Source: Tolypothrix tenuis PCC 7101
GTDB taxonomy: Bacteria > Cyanobacteriota > Cyanobacteriia > Cyanobacteriales > Nostocaceae
Reading direction: 5' to 3'
Assembly (NCBI RefSeq): GCF_002368295.1
Contig: NZ_AP018248.1
Coordinates: 1,026,477 to 1,090,476, forward strand
Length of the DNA stretch: 64,000 nucleotides
In this document: in pieces, positions 1 through 6,618 of the stretch
Layout of the letters: each line of letters opens with the position of its first letter
Position numbering within the stretch: position 1 is the first letter of the stretch
Made by a program: the position numbers and the translations under genes
Notes under the pieces: model-generated
What the model saw: the letters and a program-made list of their open reading frames with translations, nothing else
Told to the model about the DNA's origin: nothing
The model's database searches: none

Positions 1-314
1 GATATTTTTTCCGAAACTTTGAGTAAAATTGGATAATTTACTCAGATAATATTTTGCTTTTCTCCCCCTGCTCCCCAGGGCTGTTTCATTCCCTAAAAGC
101 CTTGAAAAATCAAGGGTTCAGGAGATGAAAAATCAGCAAGGTATTCAATTGGCATTCAATCTTAGGCATCAATATGGTCAATAATTCATGACTTTTGCCC
201 GAATATTTATCGCCAATCATATTGACAAAATACATACCTTATCGAATGAATCAGCCCTGCCCTGCTCCCTGCTCCCTGCCCCCTTGCCAAGAAATTTGTG
301 TCAGTTACAAATCC
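1..314. other. intergenic edge, no gene seen
   Basis: No convincing coding frame. The stretch is AT-rich and carries C-rich short repeats of the ctccctgcccc kind near 64-80 and 258-285, which recur between genes throughout the window. Confidence 0.6.
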
Positions 315-1040
315 CTAGTACGGGCCAATTTGTGGGAACAAGCCAAAATAAGTAAGTAAAGATAAGGTTGCTATTACAGCCAGTCCAGAACCGATGGTCA
401 ATAACACCAAATCTCTGTTACGACTACGTAGGAAAGTTTGTAAATTCATGGGTATATAACCTCTGCGTGGTAGTTGATCGCGGTAATCAGTGTCGTAGCG
501 CGCCATACGTTCAAAGGGTAACTCGCCTCTAGAACGCTGGGGTAAAATCCGCCGCCGTTGGAAAGGAACTGTATGATCACCAAAGTTATCGAGATATTCC
601 TCACTGTTGAGCAGCTCTGTAATGAAACCTGCTATACCTTTAGTAGCAAGAACAATTGACCAAGCAAATTTTTCGCGATCGCTATAAATTCTCCGCCCTA
701 AAACCCTTTGTACACAGATTTCTACAAAGCGGTAATTGTTGTTAACATCGTAATTCAGCCTTCTAAAGGAATCGGATAGAACCAATCCGCGAATAAATTC
801 CCTCACGGTGATCATTCCTGTTCTCAGTTGAGATTCTAGAATGATTTGGCGATTACTAGACAGCATTTGCTGTTCATGAAAAATTTGCCGATAAGCTGCC
901 AAAATCAAAGCATCCATTTCAGTCGCTGATGGCAGGTTGTCGGTTGTGTAAATTCTGGGTTTTTCATCACCAGGAATTTCAAAGCTAACAACACGCTGAT
1001 TTTGAGATGAAGGAGTGTACTCCAACAAAGGAATCGACAT
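315..1040 (-). CDS. cpcL: CpcL-type phycobilisome rod linker (membrane-anchored)
   Basis: This 241-residue protein reads as a phycobilisome rod-core linker of the CpcG family. A linker domain covers about residues 20-160, with the family-type stretch FIRGLVLSDSFRRL at 82-95. The C-terminus (about 210-234) is one hydrophobic helix, the mark of CpcL (CpcG2-type) linkers, which attach core-less phycocyanin rods to the thylakoid membrane and photosystem I instead of to an allophycocyanin core. The start at 1040 (MSIPLLEY) is chosen over an upstream ATG at 1106 because the family begins with this kind of sequence and an AAGGTG-like ribosome site precedes it. It is not inside a cpc operon here, but a chromophore lyase gene lies just upstream on the same strand. 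The CpcL assignment rests mainly on the terminal helix. Confidence 0.85.
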   Translation of the reverse strand: MSIPLLEYTPSSQNQRVVSFEIPGDEKPRIYTTDNLPSATEMDALILAAYRQIFHEQQMLSSNRQIILESQLRTGMITVREFIRGLVLSDSFRRLNYDVNNNYRFVEICVQRVLGRRIYSDREKFAWSIVLATKGIAGFITELLNSEEYLDNFGDHTVPFQRRRILPQRSRGELPFERMARYDTDYRDQLPRRGYIPMNLQTFLRSRNRDLVLLTIGSGLAVIATLSLLTYFGLFPQIGPY

Positions 1041-1349
1041 GATAAACACCTTTACACTATTCGCGGACATGAAAAAGCACAGCATTGGTCGATCGATTTG
1101 ACTCACACTCGATAACCGCAGCTTTTAATTCGCAGCCAATTGGCTGCTATCCAAATTCGGAATTTCAAAATTCAGAATAATCTTGTTTGGTAAATTCACC
1201 CTGTGATTTGCGAGAGAAAGCAGTAATTCGTAACACTTTATGAGTAATTTTGCTTATCTCTATCCAAACCATAAATTATCCCAATCTCTGGACTGAGCAA
1301 GATTGTTCTTCCCCCTGCTCGCTGCCCCTGATTCAATAGTCATGGGATA
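1041..1349. other. intergenic region, no gene seen
   Basis: About 310 bases between cpcL and the metallopeptidase-like gene. It is AT-rich and probably carries the cpcL promoter; I could not pick out a clear -10/-35 pair or hairpin. Confidence 0.5.
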
Positions 1350-1961
1350 TTAGTCTTCGTTAGCAGTCCCTGATTCTCCTCGCCAAAATGCTAATGGGTT
1401 CTGAGTGGGACGGCAATCAGGATAAAATCGCAGGTAAGATTCCATACCAGGTTGTAAAGGAGGAGGCGCAATACCCAATCCCAGGCAGAGGTGAGAGAGC
1501 GATCGCGCAAATTGTTGGTGATGACCGGGAGAGCCTACATGAGCATGGGCATATTCATGGACTACTAATCGCAGCCAGTCTGCCGGCACAACTCGTCCCA
1601 CATCTATCAGAATGGTAATAGGATTTGTCTGAAGATTGCACAAAGCATCAATCCCAAAGGATTGAGCAATGGGAGCAGCAAAAATTTGAATCGTCGGTTG
1701 CTCCCAAGGGTGAAAACAATCATGGCAAGCCTGAAGACACTCTTCCAGTTCTTGGTTCACCGCATCAATATGTTCACAGATCCAGACACACAGAGATTTA
1801 CGATTTTCTAAATCATACACCACATCGATCATCTCTGCATCAAGGGCTAGACTTCTCACTCCATAGAGATAGTCTAACCCTCGTGTAAAGGGATCTGTGC
1901 TGGTGGTGAAGATTAATTTACCAACCGAAGAAGGAGAAGTGTTTTGTGGGTTCAGCCGCAT
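1350..1961 (-). CDS. putative zinc metallopeptidase (HExxH)
   Basis: A 203-residue protein with no assigned family name that I can give with certainty. The visible signature is HEYAH at residues 135-139 followed by HVGSPGHH (141-148). This gives two zinc-ligand histidines, the catalytic Glu136 and a likely third histidine ligand about eight residues downstream, as in small SprT-like or minimal metallopeptidases. There is no signal peptide or membrane segment, so a cytoplasmic location is likely. The ATG overlaps the end of the upstream lyase gene by 44 bases, suggesting co-transcription and perhaps translational coupling. No downstream ATG occurs before residue 43, so the overlapping start is kept. 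The substrate is unknown; a role in phycobilisome turnover would be only a guess from the neighbours. Confidence 0.7.
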   Translation of the reverse strand: MRLNPQNTSPSSVGKLIFTTSTDPFTRGLDYLYGVRSLALDAEMIDVVYDLENRKSLCVWICEHIDAVNQELEECLQACHDCFHPWEQPTIQIFAAPIAQSFGIDALCNLQTNPITILIDVGRVVPADWLRLVVHEYAHAHVGSPGHHQQFARSLSHLCLGLGIAPPPLQPGMESYLRFYPDCRPTQNPLAFWRGESGTANED

Positions 1962-2550
1962 TGTTTATCTGATCGGGAGTCTGATTTGAGAGGTTAGCTT
2001 CATCCTGGTTAGAAGGAACCTCTGAAGCATCTGCAACCCGGAATTCGGTACAGAATGTGGCGGTGCTAAAACCACCAAATCTTTTAACAGTACTGCTTCT
2101 CATCCGGATGCTAGGACTCACAAACCAGAATCTCTCAATCGAACTCATGGTTTCATATTCGGTGATCAAGACTAATGCGTCTTCATCATCCATCTGATAG
2201 CGTCCTGCAACTGGGACAATTTCCGCATAGCCTCGTTCTCGCAGCAGCGATCCTTGACGGGGATTATCAACATCAGGAATCAGAGAAAACACTGTAGAAC
2301 CTTCATGGTTTTCATCTTCTTTATCCCATCCCATTGCACCCTGCCAAGATACAAAGGCACCACCAATAGCCAACTTGGGGTCAACCTCATGGAGTTGGCA
2401 AATCTCGATCACTTTTGGATCGTCGGCAGCAAGGGCTTGAACAATAATATTAGATTCTCCCGCTTCAGATCTCTTGAAGGCTAGGTGGTGTGTAGTGCGT
2501 TGCGATCGCCATTTACCAGTACTTAGTTCAAAAAACTCCATTGCATCCAT
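1918..2550 (-). CDS. phycobiliprotein chromophore lyase, CpcS/CpeS family
   Basis: The 210-residue product begins MDAMEFFELSTGKWRSQRT and contains HHLAFKRSE, then WERG-like and FGGFSTATFCTEFR motifs. These are typical of CpcS/CpeS lyases, lipocalin-fold proteins that attach phycocyanobilin to a cysteine of phycocyanin or allophycocyanin. Known family members are about 180-200 residues; the extra length here is a polar, Asn/Gln-rich tail (about 175-210). It is the first gene of a minus-strand group with the HExxH gene and probably cpcL. Which subunit it serves, and whether it is CpcS or a CpcS-III-type paralog, cannot be decided from sequence alone. Confidence 0.8.
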   Translation of the reverse strand: MDAMEFFELSTGKWRSQRTTHHLAFKRSEAGESNIIVQALAADDPKVIEICQLHEVDPKLAIGGAFVSWQGAMGWDKEDENHEGSTVFSLIPDVDNPRQGSLLRERGYAEIVPVAGRYQMDDEDALVLITEYETMSSIERFWFVSPSIRMRSSTVKRFGGFSTATFCTEFRVADASEVPSNQDEANLSNQTPDQINNAAEPTKHFSFFGW

Positions 2551-2901
2551 AAGCTACAGCTAACTCCAAACAAAAAGTTGAGTATCCCAATTCCTTATTA
2601 ATTATAAAACTGCAAGCGCAATCCTAATTTCAATTACGCCTAAAGCTGCGTGTCATATTCTTTTAGCAAAGATTGTCAAAAGTCAAGAGCCAAGGAGAAG
2701 TACTGCGTCTCTTGGCACTCAAGGTTAATATCTATTGCTGCTGTGTCAGCAGAGGCGGAAGACTACGATTATTGCCTTCGTTCTGAAAAATTGAAGAATT
2801 TAATTTCTGCAAGTCCCCTAGCTTCTGGCTATAGAAGGGAATCGCTGTAGTTTATAAAATGTAAAGATAAACTACAAAAAATTTACTTTACTGCGATCGC
2901 T
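2551..2901. other. intergenic region, no gene seen
   Basis: Divergent spacer between the lyase gene and a small plus-strand gene. The only open frame (about 2650-2850) has unremarkable composition and no recognisable motif, so I do not call it. A promoter for each side is expected here. Confidence 0.5.
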
Positions 2902-3054
2902 GTGAATCTCCAAACTGACAAAGACAAGCAACAAACCAACACCAGTACAAATATCGTGATAGAAACAGAGAAAATTCTTTGTTCTCATTGCCAGCGCACA
3001 GCTACAAATGGCATCAAATGTAAGGGAATCTGTGTGGCTGACAGTGACTATTAA
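2902..3054 (+). CDS. small Cys-motif protein (50 aa)
   Basis: An open frame starts at GTG 2902 and ends with TAA at 3052-3054. The C-terminal half reads CSHCQRTATNGIKCKGICV, that is CxxC followed by CxxxC, a possible small zinc site, and the protein ends ADSDY. I believe short proteins with this C-terminus recur in cyanobacterial genomes, but that is recollection and was not searched. The N-terminal half is polar (Gln, Thr, Asn, Lys). A bidirectional hairpin terminator follows about 150 bases downstream. Function is unknown; metal binding or a protein partner is a guess. The exact start is uncertain because the upstream ribosome site is weak. Confidence 0.6.
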   Translation: MNLQTDKDKQQTNTSTNIVIETEKILCSHCQRTATNGIKCKGICVADSDY

Positions 3055-3206
3055 TACCCTGAATTATGGAAAGCAAGAGGGAGCAAGGCCCCTTTCTTTT
3101 ATCCTCCGCGCCTTCTATGTGCTCTGTGGGTGAAAGGGATAGTCGCTCCGTCGCCTGGGGCATTGATAACATCTTTCCCATGCCCCATCCCCGATTCCCC
3201 ATGCCC

Positions 3207-3229
3207 AAAAACTCCTGGATGGAGTTTTT
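3207..3229. terminator. bidirectional hairpin terminator
   Basis: AAAAACTCC at 3207-3215 and GGAGTTTTT at 3221-3229 form a perfect 9-bp stem with a 5-base loop and T-runs in both orientations. It lies between two convergent genes. A longer hairpin with the same AAAAACTCC arms lies at 10503-10534. Confidence 0.75.
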
Positions 3230-3235
3230 CATTTT

Positions 3236-3661
3236 TTACCTTCCCTGATGAAATTGCTGCCATAATCCCAGACGCTTATTTTTGGCATTGGCTTCTGCAA
3301 TTAAAAATTGAGTTTTGGTTTCGTTGCAAAACTCTAAAGATTCCTGATCGACAACAGCATTACCCTCTTCCACCAAACGCAGATTTACTGAGCGATTATC
3401 TACATATACTTCACCCAATGTACGCTCACCGTTCTCTAGATTTAAGCTTCTGATGACGACTCGGCTACCAGATGGTAGTAATTGTTTAAGTTTTTTAGTG
3501 GTAGCGGTAACATACTGCTGTTGAGTTTCTTTGGGCGTATTAATACAAGCTAATTTAACTGTTTTGGTTTGCCCAGTTTCATCTTTAAACCGAATTGTAT
3601 TGCTATCTGCTATGCCAATTACTGTAGCCAGCACTAACATTAACTCTATTAAAGGCATCAA
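3236..3661 (-). CDS. thermonuclease (SNase-like) family protein
   Basis: A 141-residue protein with the staphylococcal-nuclease fold pattern. An N-terminal hydrophobic stretch (about 1-17, possible signal peptide) is followed by SNTIRF, then LACINTPK in place of the usual R-L-x-G-I-D-x-P, then a GERTLGEVYV segment and NRLGLWQ near the end. Typical members cleave DNA or RNA with calcium. Here the first catalytic arginine and the aspartate of the GIDxPE motif appear substituted (ACINTPKE), so catalytic activity is doubtful. It stands alone, convergent with the small Cys gene and separated from chrA by an inserted miniature element. Confidence 0.7.
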   Translation of the reverse strand: MMPLIELMLVLATVIGIADSNTIRFKDETGQTKTVKLACINTPKETQQQYVTATTKKLKQLLPSGSRVVIRSLNLENGERTLGEVYVDNRSVNLRLVEEGNAVVDQESLEFCNETKTQFLIAEANAKNKRLGLWQQFHQGR

Positions 3662-3777
3662 GTGTTTAGTATTGTTTTATGCATGAATATTAATTTTATA
3701 ACCGTAATATCTCATAGATTGTGATTTAACTCACTCTTAAGCGTATTGCTACAGATGGGAAAAGGTAAAAGGTTAAA

Positions 3778-3897
3778 GGGACTTCCAACTAAAAAAATAT
3801 ACTATCGCTTTCTTGGCAGGGGGCAGGGGCAGGGAGCAGGGGTGAGAATAAAAATATTCTCGGACTATATTTGGATAATTTGTTTTCTAGAAGTCCC
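3778..3897. mobile_element. MITE-like repeat, GGGACTTC family, copy A
   Basis: A 120-base element beginning GGGACTTCCAACTAAAAAAA and ending TTTTCTAGAAGTCCC, so its ends are inverted repeats (GGGACTTC perfect, then one mismatch). The first about 35 and last about 25 bases match copies at 26324-26442 and, inverted, 34671-34780. The middle differs between copies and holds C/G-rich short repeats. It encodes nothing. A transposase acting in trans is presumed, not seen. Confidence 0.7.
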
Positions 3898-3948
3898 AAA
3901 GGTTTTCCTTACCTTTTTCCCATTCCCCATTTTCCCCTTCCCCAGTAT

Positions 3949-5160
3949 TCACCCCCATAATAAGCGTGAAGCCAATCCGATCGCGCCTCCTGCTAGAACT
4001 AACCAAGCAGAATTGATTTTGAAGCGGAAAACAGCGATCGCACTCAATATTGCCAAGATAATCGTTAACCAATCTACCAGTGCGGCTCGTCCTAATGTAT
4101 AAGTTACTCCTGCCATTAACCCTAGAGAAGCAGCATTCACTCCATCGAGAAAGCCGCTAGCCCAAGGTGATTGGCGTAATTTAGCCACCCAGGGATTAAC
4201 TAACCATACCAACACAAAAGCTGGTAAAAATATACCAATCGTAGCTGCGATCGCCCCAGTGTTTCCTGCTAGCAAATAGCCGATAAATGTGGCGGTGGTA
4301 AAAACCGGCCCCGGTGTAAACTGTCCGATGGCTACTGCATCTAAAAGCTGCTGTGATGTTAACCAGTGGTTGCGCTCGACTAAATCCCGTTGCAGAAATG
4401 CCAGCAACACATAACCGCTACCATAAAGAACGCAGCCAATTTTCAGAAAGAAGAAAAAGACGTTAACCCAACCGACTGATGTGATTGCTGCTGTACTACC
4501 AACCTGGGAGAACAAGCTAGAAAAAGGTAACAGCCATACTCCGGTTGTTTTTCCTCTGGTTTGCCAATTTTTTACTAGCATAACGGCAATACCCAGCAAA
4601 ATCAGCACCAGAATTTCATTCAAGCCAGCAAAGTAGGCTGCGATCGCAATTACTCCAGCAATGCTTGTCGGTACATCTTTAGCTGCTTTTTTACCCAAAT
4701 TCCACACAGCCAAAAGTACAATCGCAATAATTACAGGTTTAATTCCATATAACAGCCATTCCACTTGGGGAACTGTTTGATAACGAGCATAAATTGCAGC
4801 TAATACCCAAACTATTACCATCGCAGGCAAAATAAAGCAGCTACCTGCAACCAGCAAACCACGCCAGCCGCCTTGCTCATAGCCTATGTGAATTGCTAAT
4901 TCCGTCGAGTTAGGGCCAGGAATCAAATTCGTAATTCCTAGTAAATCCAGCAGTTTCTCTCGACTCATCCATTGACGGCGATTAACTATTTCATTGTCCA
5001 TCATGGCGATATGAGCAGCCGGGCCACCAAAGGCGATCGTTCCCAATCGCAAAAACACCATTGCTATTTCCCTTAATCGCTGCTGCTGTTGTTTGCGAGT
5101 CAGAGTATGAAAGGAAACCGCCGCTTGCTCTGACTGAATATTCTCAGTTTCCTCAGTCAC
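3949..5160 (-). CDS. chrA: ChrA family chromate efflux transporter
   Basis: A 403-residue polytopic membrane protein with the duplicated CHR architecture. The first half carries FLRLGTIAFGGPAAHIAMM and NLIPGPNSTELAIHIGY. The second half repeats this pattern as FLKIGCVLYGSGYVL and AIGQFTPGPVFTTATFIGYL. These G-GGP and PGP motifs define ChrA, which expels chromate (with sulfate as an analogue) across the inner membrane using proton motive force. The start is GTG at 5160, overlapping the end of the upstream gene by 8 bases, which suggests translational coupling. The 403-residue length fits the long, two-domain class. No chrB regulator is nearby. Confidence 0.9.
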   Translation of the reverse strand: MTEETENIQSEQAAVSFHTLTRKQQQQRLREIAMVFLRLGTIAFGGPAAHIAMMDNEIVNRRQWMSREKLLDLLGITNLIPGPNSTELAIHIGYEQGGWRGLLVAGSCFILPAMVIVWVLAAIYARYQTVPQVEWLLYGIKPVIIAIVLLAVWNLGKKAAKDVPTSIAGVIAIAAYFAGLNEILVLILLGIAVMLVKNWQTRGKTTGVWLLPFSSLFSQVGSTAAITSVGWVNVFFFFLKIGCVLYGSGYVLLAFLQRDLVERNHWLTSQQLLDAVAIGQFTPGPVFTTATFIGYLLAGNTGAIAATIGIFLPAFVLVWLVNPWVAKLRQSPWASGFLDGVNAASLGLMAGVTYTLGRAALVDWLTIILAILSAIAVFRFKINSAWLVLAGGAIGLASRLLWG

Positions 5161-5638
5161 TATAGTTTGCCTGATGATTTGATGATGTTGACAGCATCAA
5201 TATATCGAAATTCGATAACGAAAATCTATAATATTTTTCAGTCATGAGTTCTGAGTGAGTTTCCTGCTTGCGATCGCGTCCAGATAAAAAGGCAATGTTC
5301 TTACCATCCAGTGACCATAATGGAGAACTATCCTTGATTTTATTTTTGGTGAGATTTTTTAATTTTGAACCATCAGCATTCATTACATAAATTTCTTCAT
5401 TACCAGGATTATCCAAACTCATAAAAGCAATCTGCTTACCATCTGGTGACCATTGTGGTTCTTCTGCTAGTTGAATTTTTGGAGTTAAATCGATGACTTG
5501 GCACTGAACATTAGCAGATTTTTGGGTAGAAATTTCCGCTTTAGCTGCTGTAAAATTCTTGCTATTACAGCTAGTCAGGCTAATTAGCGTTCCTAATAAT
5601 AAAGTACAAAGCAGAGGACGACTATAAAAATTCAACAT
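5153..5638 (-). CDS. short TolB-like beta-propeller lipoprotein
   Basis: The N-terminus is a lipoprotein signal (hydrophobic 8-20, lipobox LTSC with Cys24). Then come two PD40/TolB-type repeats: PQWSPDGKQIAFMS with EEIYVMNADGS, and PLWSLDGKNIAFLSGRD. Such blades usually come in sets of four to seven. Here the similarity stops after the second repeat and the last 45 residues (from about 117) look unrelated, as if the gene had lost its 3' part. It overlaps chrA by 8 bases, so it may be expressed with it. Either a truncated relic or a genuine short envelope protein is possible; the first seems more likely. Confidence 0.6.
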   Translation of the reverse strand: MLNFYSRPLLCTLLLGTLISLTSCNSKNFTAAKAEISTQKSANVQCQVIDLTPKIQLAEEPQWSPDGKQIAFMSLDNPGNEEIYVMNADGSKLKNLTKNKIKDSSPLWSLDGKNIAFLSGRDRKQETHSELMTEKYYRFSLSNFDILMLSTSSNHQANYSD

Positions 5639-5794
5639 GATTATTCGCTTTAAAATTACAGCAATGTATTTTGATGATAAGTTTATTGATTAACTCAATT
5701 ATCTTGACTAGTTAGGATGAAATTTTGTTCGCGTTTTTTACAAAATTACTAATAGATATATGAATCCAATTTTATTTCTTAATAAATCTTAGGT

Positions 5795-5825
5795 GATGCG
5801 TTACGCTATCGCTAACGCATCCTAC
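5795..5825. repeat. GATGCGTTA palindromic dispersed repeat, copy 1
   Basis: GATGCGTTA (5795-5803) and TAACGCATC (5813-5821) form a perfect 9-bp stem, followed by CTAC. Related copies are at 5956-5984 and 52619-52649. Confidence 0.75.
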
Positions 5826-5955
5826 GTGAACTTAAAAAATCATCAGTATGGAAAGCTGACAATGCGTAAAACTTTACCTTGAATATTACAACTACAAACT
5901 GTGAGCCAGCGATTCCGCATTTTTATCAATAGTAATTTTTATTCTTGAAATCTAT

Positions 5956-5984
5956 GTAGGATGCGTTAGCGCAGCGTAACGCAT
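5956..5984. repeat. GATGCGTTA palindromic dispersed repeat, copy 2
   Basis: GTAGGATGCGTTAGCGCAGC then GTAACGCAT: the same repeat as at 5795-5825 in opposite orientation, 130 bases away. The two together could pair over long range. Confidence 0.75.
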
Positions 5985-6523
5985 TTGACACTGTAAGTCA
6001 GAAACTTTCCCCAAAGGTGTTGATGTATTAAGCATAAGCTATAACACATCTTAGATAATCTGGATTTCTGTATTTATGGATTTAATCCTAAATTTGATGA
6101 TTGAAGTTATGATTACAAAATCATAATTTATAATTGCTATAAAATCTACAAACGAATCCAATAAATTAGGTAATCTGCTTAAAATTATTGAATAATTAAT
6201 TCCCGCACCTCTACCCCCAAAACATTAATGTTTCGCCTGAAATCCATAGTCTAGAGGTTGAGTTTATATTGAGTACAAAATTAATATATTTATATATATA
6301 TAGAAACCTTGTGAGATAATCATAAGGAATTAGAGATAAATATAGAGCTAAAATCTGCCCATAAATTGTAATTTTAACTTGAGCAGAAGACAGTTCTTTA
6401 AAAAAGAATATTGAGAAATACTATTGCCTGGGATTGGCTAACTCTAATTCATCTATTCATACATTCCCTAATTTTTAGTAGCAGGCAGTTATAAATAAAA
6501 CCTAGTTGGCAATGACTGGAAAA

Positions 6524-6546
6524 AAGAGTCCAAATTATGGACTCTT
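6524..6546. promoter_or_regulatory. hairpin in the nifJ upstream region
   Basis: AAGAGTCCA (6524-6532) and TGGACTCTT (6538-6546) form a perfect 9-bp stem with a 5-base loop, about 70 bases before the nifJ start. There is no good T-run after it, so a leader structure or mRNA-stabilising element is as likely as a terminator. Confidence 0.5.
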
Positions 6547-6618
6547 GATGTTTATTTATGCCCTTCTACTGAGCAATGTGGCTATTTTCGCATCTGGCTG
6601 ACAAGGCAGGAGTAAATG

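Larger units (their letters stand above)
5639..6615. other. long AT-rich intergenic region upstream of nifJ
   Basis: Nearly 1 kb without a credible gene. It contains two copies of a GATGCGTTA-type palindromic repeat (listed separately), an extremely AT-rich tract around 6270-6305, and a perfect hairpin close to nifJ. The nifJ promoter should lie here, but I could not identify a convincing NtcA or Fur site by eye. Confidence 0.6.

Noticed and set aside
2650..2850. 66-residue open frame upstream of the small Cys gene
   Set aside because: No ribosome site, no recognisable motif, and composition like the surrounding spacer.
3746..4102. 118-residue plus-strand frame across MITE copy A and the end of chrA
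   Set aside because: Runs through repeat DNA and antisense to chrA; a chance frame.
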